A stretch of DNA of 64,000 nt from Marinilabiliales bacterium (lineage in GTDB: Bacteria > Bacteroidota > Bacteroidia > Bacteroidales > PUMT01): assembly GCA_007695015.1 (NCBI GenBank), contig REEN01000047.1, positions 1 to 64,000 of the forward strand. The letters are read 5' to 3'. Shown in pieces: positions 41,135-48,632 of this stretch (positions are counted from its first letter, which is position 1; the number at the start of each line of letters is the position of its first letter). The translations under genes and the position numbers were made by a program. The notes under the pieces are model-generated. The model saw only the letters and a program-made list of their open reading frames with translations, was not told the DNA's origin and searched no databases.

Positions 41135-42242
41135 GAATGACAGTCAGATGGTTATCATTGACGGCAGCCGTCTTGTAACCGAAGCGATGGCCCGGGCAGG
41201 GGCCGATGCTTTCATAGGTTATCCCATTACACCGGCGAACCTGCTGTACCAGTATGCAGGCCGGCGCCTGCCCCTGATGCTTCCCGCCCCCGATGAAATA
41301 ACAACCCTGCAGTGGATGTCGGGTCTTGCAGCAGCCGGCAGGATCCCGGTTACGGCAACATCATTTCCCGGGTTTGCACTGATGATAGAATCGGTAAATA
41401 TGGCTTTTATGATGGAATTGCCCATGGTAATCGTGCTTGTCCAGCGACTGGGACCGGCAACGGGGACAGCCACATGCGGGGCGCAGGGAGACCTGGCGCT
41501 GCTGAGGGGGATGATATCGGGAGGCCACCAGGTGCCGGTGCTGTGTGGTGACGGCTTTAAGGATACCTGGAATCTTGCTGCAGAAGCAGTACATACTGCG
41601 GTCCGCCTCCGCACCCCTGTGATATTCCTTACCTCAAAGGAGGAGATGATGACCCGCAGAAGTTTCGATCTGTCACTGCTGGATGATATTTCCCCCTTTG
41701 AAAGGCATTCTCCCGGTGGTACTGAATACAAAACCTACGAACCGGGAAAGGACGGGATCCCGGCGTTCCTTCCCGTGGCCAACGGGAGCCGGCAGGTCCG
41801 GCTCAATGCCTCCACTCATGACAGGGAAGGGATACTGCGTCATTCCACCAGTGAGGCCCTGGCCAATACCAGGAGACTTGAGGATAAGGCGAAGCATCAT
41901 CTGGAAAGCTATACCTGTTACCAATATGATAGCCAGGATGATGCCGCCACACTCGTTGTGTCCTACGGAATAACCGCTGCTGCTGCCAGGGAAGCTGTAA
42001 GCGGTATCCGCGAAAGCGGAAAAAACGTGTCGCTTCTTGTCGCAGGCACATTGCTGCCATTGCCGGATATCTATTACGTGATTACAGGTAAATATGAAAG
42101 GGTAGTAATAACCGAGGAGAATATCAATGCCCAGTTTGCCAGGCTTATGTTTGGAGAGAAACTGCCTGAAAGGGTTCGCACTGTTGGTGCGTTAGGAAAG
42201 ATGATTGCTCCCGGCGAAATAACCAGGGAGGTACTGTTATGA
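41124..42242 (+). CDS. 2-oxoacid:acceptor oxidoreductase, alpha subunit
   Basis: A 372-residue protein with the pyrimidine-binding (Pyr) domain of thiamine diphosphate 2-oxoacid oxidoreductases: AFIGYPITPANLLYQYAGRRLP at the start, then TLQWMSGLAAAGRIPVTATSFPGFALM and LVQRLGPATGTATCGAQGDLALLRGM. The C-terminal transketolase-like domain includes TLVVSYGITAAAAREAV and ERVVITEENINAQFARLM. No ferredoxin domain and no gamma domain are in this subunit, unlike many KorA and IorA proteins. The stop overlaps the next gene by ATGA. Substrate not readable (2-oxoglutarate, branched-chain or aryl 2-oxoacids are candidates). Confidence 0.9.
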   Translation: MQVKNDSQMVIIDGSRLVTEAMARAGADAFIGYPITPANLLYQYAGRRLPLMLPAPDEITTLQWMSGLAAAGRIPVTATSFPGFALMIESVNMAFMMELPMVIVLVQRLGPATGTATCGAQGDLALLRGMISGGHQVPVLCGDGFKDTWNLAAEAVHTAVRLRTPVIFLTSKEEMMTRRSFDLSLLDDISPFERHSPGGTEYKTYEPGKDGIPAFLPVANGSRQVRLNASTHDREGILRHSTSEALANTRRLEDKAKHHLESYTCYQYDSQDDAATLVVSYGITAAAAREAVSGIRESGKNVSLLVAGTLLPLPDIYYVITGKYERVVITEENINAQFARLMFGEKLPERVRTVGALGKMIAPGEITREVLL

Positions 42243-43525
42243 GCACAATACTGAGGAGAAAAGATCTGCCCTACTGCAAAGGGTGCGGACATGACCTTAT
42301 AGCAAAGAATACGGCTAAGGCACTGGAGCGTATGGGACTTGAGGCCCTGGATGTGACGGTGGTTACAGATATAGGTTGTCACGGTATTATTGATGGCTGC
42401 CTCAATACTCACACTGTTCACGGCCTCCATGGCAGGTCTGTTGCCCTTGGCGCAGGTATCGCTATGGGAACAGGGGAAAAGGGGAATAAGATCATTGTAT
42501 TCATAGGTGACGGCGGCAGCACTATCGGACTGCAGCATATACTTGAGGCCGCCAGGCTGAACCTGGACATGACCGTGGTGGTGCATAACAACATGCTTTA
42601 CGGGATGACGGGGGGACAAACAAGCGGACTTACTCCCTGCGGCTTTAAAACAACCACATCGTCTGAGGGGAATCCCTGGTCAGGCTACGACCTTTGTGCC
42701 CTTGCACACACTTCGGGTGCTGCATTTTCAGGCCGGGTAGCCGGCGTGGGTGATATTTCCGGTATACTGCAGGAGGCATTTGAAACTGGCGGGTTCTCGC
42801 TGATCGAGGTCGTTGAAATTTGTCCCAGTTACGGTGTAAGGCTCAATCCCGGAAAGAAACTCAGAGAGATCATGGAGGACTCGGGAAGGCTGCCCGGGAG
42901 ATGGGTAAACGACAGGAAGCCGTTTATGATTGAGCAGGGTAAGAAGAGCGAAGACCTTCTGAGTGAGCTTAAGACTATTGCCCCAGGTAATAATGTGCCG
43001 CCAGGTAATGCCGTTTCTGTTATTTTAAGTGGCTCGGCCGGCGAGGGTGTTCAACTTGCCGCCGGCATTCTTGCTGCCGCTGCTGTAAGCTTGGGATACC
43101 ACGTTACACAGAAGGGCAGCTACCCGGTGACTGTAGGTGTTGGGTTTTCCACAGCCGAGCTTATCATTTCACCCCGGACGGTAATGTACCACGGCATTGA
43201 CATACCCGATATGGTGGTGGTCACTTCTGATGACGGACTTGAGCACTGCAGGAGGAGAGTGGAAGCTATGAAAAGGGGCAGCCTCTTTATTGACAGTTCG
43301 CTTGAGTGCCCGCCAACGGGAGCAGTGGTGGTTGCTCAAGATTTCCGTTCTATCGGTGCAAGGAATGCGATACTGTTTGCACTGTTCAGGATGGCTGCAG
43401 ACACAGGCATCCTGCAGCCGGAGGTTATTCGCAGCATTGCTCTTGAGAGTGGTTTGCCGGCCACAGTTCCGGTCGACAAAATGATGGAGCTGGCCACCGG
43501 CCGGGCAGCCACAGGAACTCCCTGA
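42239..43525 (+). CDS. 2-oxoacid:acceptor oxidoreductase, fused beta-gamma subunit
   Basis: A 428-residue fusion. Residues 1-250 are the thiamine diphosphate beta subunit: LPYCKGCGHDLI with two Cys of a 4Fe-4S site, VTDIGCHGIID, VHGLHGRSVALGAGIAMG, the TPP/Mg motif GDGGSTIGLQH...HNNMLYGMTGG, and ICPSYGV. Residues about 255-428 are the gamma domain (VSVILSGSAGEGVQLAAGILAAAAVSLGYHVTQKGSYPVTVGVGFSTAELII). Beta and gamma are usually separate, or gamma is fused to alpha. Here gamma is on beta, which is uncommon. Together with the alpha subunit it should convert a 2-oxoacid plus CoA to acyl-CoA, CO2 and reduced ferredoxin. No dedicated ferredoxin subunit is present. Confidence 0.9.
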   Translation: MSTILRRKDLPYCKGCGHDLIAKNTAKALERMGLEALDVTVVTDIGCHGIIDGCLNTHTVHGLHGRSVALGAGIAMGTGEKGNKIIVFIGDGGSTIGLQHILEAARLNLDMTVVVHNNMLYGMTGGQTSGLTPCGFKTTTSSEGNPWSGYDLCALAHTSGAAFSGRVAGVGDISGILQEAFETGGFSLIEVVEICPSYGVRLNPGKKLREIMEDSGRLPGRWVNDRKPFMIEQGKKSEDLLSELKTIAPGNNVPPGNAVSVILSGSAGEGVQLAAGILAAAAVSLGYHVTQKGSYPVTVGVGFSTAELIISPRTVMYHGIDIPDMVVVTSDDGLEHCRRRVEAMKRGSLFIDSSLECPPTGAVVVAQDFRSIGARNAILFALFRMAADTGILQPEVIRSIALESGLPATVPVDKMMELATGRAATGTP

Positions 43526-43747
43526 ATTTATGTTTGTTATGACGGCAAAAATACATCAAGCAGTTGCAATACCCTAAGTCCGCGTACAGATGTATTGGTA
43601 TTAACCCGGACACAGGTGTCCCGGGGTCATTCCGGGTACCGGTACTGCGCTGCCATTCCGGGCATAGGTGTTGTGCCGTCAATGTGTTCACAGTTGATGC
43701 GCCGAAATAGATCAGCGCTGATTGTCCGGAGTATCAGTAAAAAAACT

Positions 43748-43778
43748 TTTGAGATAAGGGAAAAAGTTATTACTTTTG
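43748..43778 (+). promoter_or_regulatory. Bacteroidota-type promoter of rpsF-rpsR-rplI
   Basis: TTTG at 43748-43751 and TACTTTTG at 43771-43778 are separated by 19 bases, matching the TTTG-N19-TAnnTTTG consensus exactly. This is the best promoter in the window. The start of transcription would be near 43785, giving a leader of about 73 bases. Confidence 0.7.
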
Positions 43779-43782
43779 CAGC

Positions 43783-43824
43783 CTGTTTTATCAGGACTTA
43801 GTCCCCCTTCCCATAATCAGGGGG
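43783..43824 (+). other. Two leader hairpins before rpsF
   Basis: CCTG/CAGG (43783-43796) and a 6-bp stem CCCCCT/AGGGGG (43803-43808 with 43819-43824, 10-base loop) fall in the predicted rpsF leader. Ribosomal-protein leaders often hold autoregulatory structures, and S6:S18 binding motifs are known upstream of rpsF. I cannot show that this one is such a site. Confidence 0.4.
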
Positions 43825-43857
43825 CGGTTAAACTAAATTATTAACTAATAAATCATT

Positions 43858-44211
43858 ATGTTAAATCAGTATGAAACCGTTTTCATTATTACTCCCGTTT
43901 TGTCTGAAAGTCAGATGAAGGAAGCGGTTGAAAAAGTCAGGAAAATTATCACTGACAACGGAGGAGAGATAGTCCACCATGAGGACTGGGGATTGAGGAA
44001 ACTGGCCTATCCCATCAAAAACAAATCCACGGGCTTTTACAACCATTTTGAGTTCAGGGCGCCCGGAGAGCTTGTCGCAAAGCTTGAGACCGAATATAAG
44101 CGTGATGAGCGCTTTCTGAGGTTTCTCACTTTTCGCATGGACAAGTATGCGATCGTGTATAGTGAGAAAAGACGTTCAATTGCTAACAAGGAAGTAAAGA
44201 AGGAGGAATAA
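43858..44211 (+). CDS. rpsF: 30S ribosomal protein S6
   Basis: A 117-residue ribosomal protein. It starts [30 protein letters not shown] and contains [24 protein letters not shown] and [17 protein letters not shown], all typical of S6. It pairs with S18 on the 30S platform. A short charged tail (NKEVKKEE) is common in the phylum. First of three cotranscribed ribosomal genes. Confidence 0.98.
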   Translation: MLNQYETVFIITPVLSESQMKEAVEKVRKIITDNGGEIVHHEDWGLRKLAYPIKNKSTGFYNHFEFRAPGELVAKLETEYKRDERFLRFLTFRMDKYAIVYSEKRRSIANKEVKKEE

Positions 44212-44214
44212 GCC

Positions 44215-44484
44215 ATGGCACAAAATCAATCAGAAATCAGATATCTCACCCCTCCAACGGTAGAGATCAAAAAGAAGAAATATTGCCGTTTCAGGAAGAA
44301 CAAGATAAAGTATGTTGACTACAAGGATCCCGAGTTCCTGAAGAAGTTCCTCAACGAGCAGGGTAAAATACTTCCCCGCCGGATAACCGGTACATCGCTT
44401 AAGTACCAGCGTAAGGTGTCAACAGCGGTAAAACGTGCCCGGCACCTTGCATTGCTGCCTTATGTAACGGATTTGTTTAAATAA
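44215..44484 (+). CDS. rpsR: 30S ribosomal protein S18
   Basis: An 89-residue basic protein with [40 protein letters not shown] and [20 protein letters not shown], diagnostic for S18. A strong AGGAGG lies 9 bases before ATG 44215, which is worth noting because most genes here lack a Shine-Dalgarno sequence. Three bp after rpsF. Confidence 0.98.
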   Translation: MAQNQSEIRYLTPPTVEIKKKKYCRFRKNKIKYVDYKDPEFLKKFLNEQGKILPRRITGTSLKYQRKVSTAVKRARHLALLPYVTDLFK

Positions 44485-44502
44485 ATAATTGGAGGACCGA
44501 AA

Positions 44503-44949
44503 ATGGATATTATACTTAAGCAGGATATAGAGAATCTTGGTTATGCCGATGACATAGTTACAGTAAAGGACGGATATGCCAGGAATTTTTTGATACCCAG
44601 AGGTATTGCTGTTGTTGCTACTCCCTCAGCCCGAAAGATGCATGAAGAAAACCAGAGGCAGAGGGCTCACAAGGCGGCAAAAATACTTGAGGAAGCAGAA
44701 GCATTCCGTGATAAGATAGAGGGAACAAAGCTTACAATCGGTGCGAAAACCAGCACCAAGGGCAAGATCTTCGGCTCGGTTAACACTATTCAGATCGCAG
44801 AAAAGCTCAGTGAGCTCGGTTTTGAGATTGACCGGAAGCAGATCTCCATAAAGGAAGACCTGGTCAAGGAGGTCGGCACCTACACCGCCACTATTAAGCT
44901 TCACAAGGAGGTCAAGGTAGAGGTGGAGTTTGAGATTGTTTCAGAATAG
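44503..44949 (+). CDS. rplI: 50S ribosomal protein L9
   Basis: A 148-residue L9: MDIILKQDIENLGYADDIVTVKDGYARNFLIPRGIAV is the conserved N-terminal RNA-binding domain, followed by the long connecting helix and the C-terminal domain (FGSVNTIQIAEKL). GGAGG precedes the start. Last gene of the rpsF operon, followed by a terminator. Confidence 0.98.
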   Translation: MDIILKQDIENLGYADDIVTVKDGYARNFLIPRGIAVVATPSARKMHEENQRQRAHKAAKILEEAEAFRDKIEGTKLTIGAKTSTKGKIFGSVNTIQIAEKLSELGFEIDRKQISIKEDLVKEVGTYTATIKLHKEVKVEVEFEIVSE

Positions 44950-44974
44950 CAGGCGCAACCGAAACAGATAATGG

Positions 44975-45004
44975 AGCCTTTCCTGTTAGGGGAAGGCTTT
45001 TTTT
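44975..45004 (+). terminator. Rho-independent terminator of the rpsF-rpsR-rplI operon
   Basis: A 9-bp stem (AGCCTTTCC at 44975-44983 with GGGAAGGCT at 44990-44998) with a 6-base loop is followed by a run of seven T. It starts 26 bases after the rplI stop. Confidence 0.9.
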
Positions 45005-45102
45005 ATTTATGGGCTTTGCCGGTTAGTTCCGGATCCATTCCTGCGCCTTTTAGTTCTGACAGGCATGGCCACGGGTTTTTGATCTGCCCGGGGCTGCAAT
45101 CA

Positions 45103-45168
45103 TTTTCTGCCTGAGACTTCAGTCTTTTCTGGCAGAGACTTCGGCCTTTTCTACCTGCAGCAGGCAAT
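45103..45168. repeat. Short 22-bp tandem repeat in the rplI-ridA gap
   Basis: Units at 45103-45124 and 45125-45146 share TTTTCTG.C.GAGACTTC.G.C, and a partial third unit begins TTTTCT at 45147. The repeat lies in non-coding DNA downstream of two convergent genes. No function is evident. Confidence 0.7.
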
Positions 45169-45182
45169 AAGCTGAAAATATG

Positions 45183-45566
45183 TTATTTCACCGCAATGGT
45201 CTCAATCTCGACCATTACACCCAGCGGAAGCCTGAACACTCCGTATGCAGCCCTTGCCGGTGGATCTTCATGGTAGTATTCTGCATAAACCTCGTTCATG
45301 GCTGCGAAATTGTCCATGTCATCCAGAAGACAGGTAGATTTTACCACGTCTGAGAAGCCATAGCCGGCCTCTTCAAGTACCGCTCCTATATTTTCCATCA
45401 CCTGGCTGGTCTGTTCCCTTATTCCTCCATCGGCTATCTTCCCGGTTGCCGGGTTGACAGGGATCTGTCCGCTGATAAAAAGTGTCCCGTTTATTTCAAC
45501 GGCCTGTGAATAGGGCCCTACAGCTGCAGGCGCTTTTTTGGTGTGGATTATTCGTTTCATATTCAT
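45183..45566 (-). CDS. ridA: RidA family enamine/imine deaminase
   Basis: A 127-residue protein of the YjgF/RidA family: KAPAAVGPYSQAVEINGTLFISGQIPVNPATGKI at the start, and ARAAYGVFRLPLGVMVEIETIAVK with the conserved Arg and Glu at the end. It hydrolyses reactive 2-aminoacrylate-type enamines made by PLP enzymes. It lies 60 bp after the lptD start side and is read in the same direction, so it may be cotranscribed with lptD. Confidence 0.95.
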   Translation of the reverse strand: MNMKRIIHTKKAPAAVGPYSQAVEINGTLFISGQIPVNPATGKIADGGIREQTSQVMENIGAVLEEAGYGFSDVVKSTCLLDDMDNFAAMNEVYAEYYHEDPPARAAYGVFRLPLGVMVEIETIAVK

Positions 45567-45626
45567 TGGGTTATGTTAATGAAGGGTTTTCGTATACCCG
45601 GTGTTGAGCTATATTGTTTCGGCCTT

Positions 45627-48551
45627 TTACCTGAAAAAGTTGTCGTACCAGCTGCGCTGGGTGTGATACTTGAGGTCTTTGAGCATGGATGATTTTACCT
45701 GGATGGTAAAATTCCAGCTTTTCCTTGATCCGAACGGAACAACCCCAAACCTCATCTCCCAGCAGTGAAGGTCCCTGTAAACATTAATATTGGTCATCGT
45801 AAAATCTCCTGCCCTGAAATCATAACCTGAACTGAAGCCGATCCTCCATCTTGGCGTGAGACTCATATCTCCCGAAAAATTAACGGATTGATTTATCTGT
45901 ATTTCATCACGTGGCTTGGCATATGTCAGGTTATACCTTAGGCTCAGGTTCCACGGTACATTGAAATCAACGTAATCGCCATAATAATAAACCGAGGCAT
46001 CTATATCGTCCAGGTGAGAGAACCTGTCCTCTCCGGGAGGCATTTCGTCTCCGGCTGTTATCATGGGGTCCATTCCTTCAGGTTGTGCCAATCCGTTACC
46101 GGGGGGTGGTGCACCAGGAGCCGGCCTCCTGTCCGCCGCCGCTGAACGTAATCCCATGGTCATACTAAGTCCCGCCCTCGTTATACGCCCCGGTCTCCTG
46201 TTTACGCTCCACTGAGAGGCGCTGTAGCGCCTGAAATTATCATCAACGGCATAGGGGTCCATCACTGCATTGAAATTGATATTGACCCTGTTGTTCAATA
46301 TGGATGTGTTCCCGCTCATGTTAACTGTCGACCAGTTCATGGAGTCGGCATAAACATTGTAACTGGTAGTAAAGTTGAGCCGGTCCAGTATTTTTACCTT
46401 ACGTGATTCAGCATCCGGGTCGTTCCGGTCACGCACTTTCATTTCGATATTGTTTGCAAGGCTGAGGCTGACTGATCCGGCACGCCCCCTTATAGACGGG
46501 GTTCCGTATAGCTGTCCCTCAAATATTGAATAAACGGTTGTATTGCCCAGGGTATCCCTTTGGACCTCCCTGTAGTAATCCGGCACCAGTCCTTCCATAT
46601 CGGGAGTGAAACTGAAGCCGACCGACGGAACCATCACATGCCTGATCGCTTCAACCCTTGAATCCCTGAACTGGAACATGCCGTATATATTCTGGCTCAG
46701 GCCTGTGGAGAAACTGGGGGTCAGTGCGTGACCGTAGACTATACCGGGGATTGTATCGGTAACAAGACTTGGGACAACCTCATTTCTTACCGGGTCAAAA
46801 TAATCATCCACCCAGGTCTTCCTTATCTGCTCGGTGTACATGACACCGGTATAGGTGAGTGAAGGTGTCAGGTTAAGAAGGTTAAGAACCCTGAAGTTGG
46901 CACGCAGGGGTATGTCATGCTGGAAACCGCTCTGCATATCGCCCAGCGTTTCCCTTCTGAAAAGGAGTGTGTCGAAGGTGTTTATCCTGTTGTCAAGCTT
47001 TGAGGAATAGCTGAGCTCAATATTGTCATACCAGCGCTGCTCTACCCTGTCGGGGTTCCTGAAAGGATACTGCCTGGCCATGTTAAAATTGACTGAGGGC
47101 ATCCTTACGCTGACCGATTGGTTAGAGAAGTTCTGGTTTGCGCTTATGTTGCTTGTCAGGCTGAACGGCGAGTCGGGCCACCGGTGGCTTAACGAAATAC
47201 TTGACTGCGCAGTATTCTGAGCAAACCTGTCCGGATCAACAGTATTGAACCGGTTGAACGAGCTGGATCCGAAATTTACACTTGCCGAGAAATTACTGTA
47301 GGGCGAGGCCTTGGGGTCCTGCCTGTGCTGCCATGCAATATTGTAGGAGGTATTCTGCTGGAAATTTGCCATTCCCCTGTCACCAACAACATTGTTTGAA
47401 TAGGCAAATCGCATGCTTCCCCCGAACCTGTAGCGCAGATTGTAATTTGACATGGCGTTTGCCGACCATGATCCAAGGCTGTAAACATCGCCGGTAAGCC
47501 GCAGGTCTACATAATCGTTGAGATGCAGGTAGTATCCCAGCTCGCGCAGGTAGAAACCCCTGTTTGCCTCTTCGCCGTAACTGGGCATCAGGACACCCGA
47601 GGTGCGGTCGGGTTTGTTGGGAAAGAAACCAAACGGAACAGCAATGGGCAGCGGGATATCTTCAATTACCAGGTAGGCCGGCCCGCTGATAACCATTTCA
47701 TCGGGGATCACTTTTGCCCTGGTAAGAGCGATATAGAAATGAGGATGTTCATGGTCACATGAAGTATATTTACCCCCATGGATGTGAAGATGGTCATTTT
47801 CGTGCTTCTTTGTTACGTTACCGTGGAGAAAGCCCCCTTCCTGCTCCGTGATAATTCCTGAAATCCATCCCTTTTCAGTCTCGAAATTATACCTCATTAT
47901 CTCTGCCTCGTATGTGTCGCGACCCTCGGTCATTACCGGCCGTCCCGTTATTACACCGTTTTCATCTGGAAGGCCGCTTGCATATATCTCCCTGGCGTTC
48001 ATATCCATTTCAATATAGGCTGCCCTGAGCTCAATATTTCCGTATTTGACCCATGCCTCTCCATACAGAAATATTTTATTTTCAGAAACAGAAATATCTA
48101 TGGAATCTTCAGCATTGTACTCCAGTGGTGCTTCAAGCCGGTCGGACCGTCGCTCTGCCCTGTCGGGCGATGATGGTTGCTCAGGGCCGGCCTCAGACGG
48201 TTCTTCGCCGGTATCCGGCAGCGGCTCAATGCCCGGATAATAGATATCACGTCCGAGCGTATCGGGAATAATCCCTTGACGTAACTGATCCAGTGTATCG
48301 GGTGTCGCATCCTGGAGTAACTGGTTCAGTGTATCGGGAATCGCATCCTGGGGTAACTGATTCAGTGTATCTGGCCTGATCCCCTGGGACTGTCCCTGAC
48401 TGGGATCAGGGGGCAGCGGTGTATATGCAGCCAAATACGGAACAACCTGCTCCGGAGGTTTGTCGAATCCGGAGATCAAAAGCACCAGTATTATAGAAGG
48501 TATTATGTGAAGGAGGAGCTTAAAAAGCTTGATATAATACTTATTATGCAA
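45627..48551 (-). CDS. lptD: LptD-like outer membrane LPS-assembly protein
   Basis: A 974-residue protein. A signal/anchor stretch (LLLHIIPSIILVLLISG) is followed by a Pro/Thr/Leu repeat linker, an OstA-like beta-jellyroll (about 150-270: KIFLYGEAWVKYGNIELRAAYIEMDMNAREIYASG), and a large C-terminal beta-barrel with alternating aromatic strands. This is the Bacteroidota form of LptD, which inserts lipopolysaccharide into the outer leaflet. The only usable start is TTG 48551: an in-frame TGA lies 30 bases upstream, no ATG lies between, and the next Met is far downstream of the signal segment. It is divergent from the amidase gene. Confidence 0.88.
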   Translation of the reverse strand: MHNKYYIKLFKLLLHIIPSIILVLLISGFDKPPEQVVPYLAAYTPLPPDPSQGQSQGIRPDTLNQLPQDAIPDTLNQLLQDATPDTLDQLRQGIIPDTLGRDIYYPGIEPLPDTGEEPSEAGPEQPSSPDRAERRSDRLEAPLEYNAEDSIDISVSENKIFLYGEAWVKYGNIELRAAYIEMDMNAREIYASGLPDENGVITGRPVMTEGRDTYEAEIMRYNFETEKGWISGIITEQEGGFLHGNVTKKHENDHLHIHGGKYTSCDHEHPHFYIALTRAKVIPDEMVISGPAYLVIEDIPLPIAVPFGFFPNKPDRTSGVLMPSYGEEANRGFYLRELGYYLHLNDYVDLRLTGDVYSLGSWSANAMSNYNLRYRFGGSMRFAYSNNVVGDRGMANFQQNTSYNIAWQHRQDPKASPYSNFSASVNFGSSSFNRFNTVDPDRFAQNTAQSSISLSHRWPDSPFSLTSNISANQNFSNQSVSVRMPSVNFNMARQYPFRNPDRVEQRWYDNIELSYSSKLDNRINTFDTLLFRRETLGDMQSGFQHDIPLRANFRVLNLLNLTPSLTYTGVMYTEQIRKTWVDDYFDPVRNEVVPSLVTDTIPGIVYGHALTPSFSTGLSQNIYGMFQFRDSRVEAIRHVMVPSVGFSFTPDMEGLVPDYYREVQRDTLGNTTVYSIFEGQLYGTPSIRGRAGSVSLSLANNIEMKVRDRNDPDAESRKVKILDRLNFTTSYNVYADSMNWSTVNMSGNTSILNNRVNINFNAVMDPYAVDDNFRRYSASQWSVNRRPGRITRAGLSMTMGLRSAAADRRPAPGAPPPGNGLAQPEGMDPMITAGDEMPPGEDRFSHLDDIDASVYYYGDYVDFNVPWNLSLRYNLTYAKPRDEIQINQSVNFSGDMSLTPRWRIGFSSGYDFRAGDFTMTNINVYRDLHCWEMRFGVVPFGSRKSWNFTIQVKSSMLKDLKYHTQRSWYDNFFR
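48235..48380 (-). repeat. 36-bp tandem repeat in the lptD N-terminal linker
   Basis: About four units of 12 codons (PDTLNQLPQDAI, PDTLNQLLQDAT, PDTLDQLRQGII, then a partial PDTLGRD) form the segment between the signal peptide and the OstA-like domain. Units differ by a few bases. Length variation here would stay in frame. Confidence 0.85.
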
Positions 48552-48562
48552 TTTTATTATAC

Positions 48563-48570
48563 TATTTTTG
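48563..48570 (+). promoter_or_regulatory. Candidate -7 promoter element (TATTTTTG) for the amidase gene
   Basis: Fits TAnnTTTG, 63 bases before the amidase ATG and just outside the divergent lptD start. ACTATTTTTGTA occurs here and again at 54010, before the DUF2027-Smr gene. Confidence 0.45.
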
Positions 48571-48632
48571 TATCCAGATCAGTTAGAAATTTGAACTCTC
48601 AAAACTAACCAATAAAATCAATTTGGAGTCAG

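Larger units (their letters stand above)
43526..43857. other. 332-bp intergenic region between oxidoreductase and rpsF operon
   Basis: The left half (43600-43690) is GC-rich with overlapping inverted repeats (GGACAC against GTGTCC near 43609-43624), which may end transcription of the oxidoreductase operon although no T-run follows. The right half holds the rpsF promoter and two small leader hairpins listed separately. No coding frame or tRNA is seen. Confidence 0.6.
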
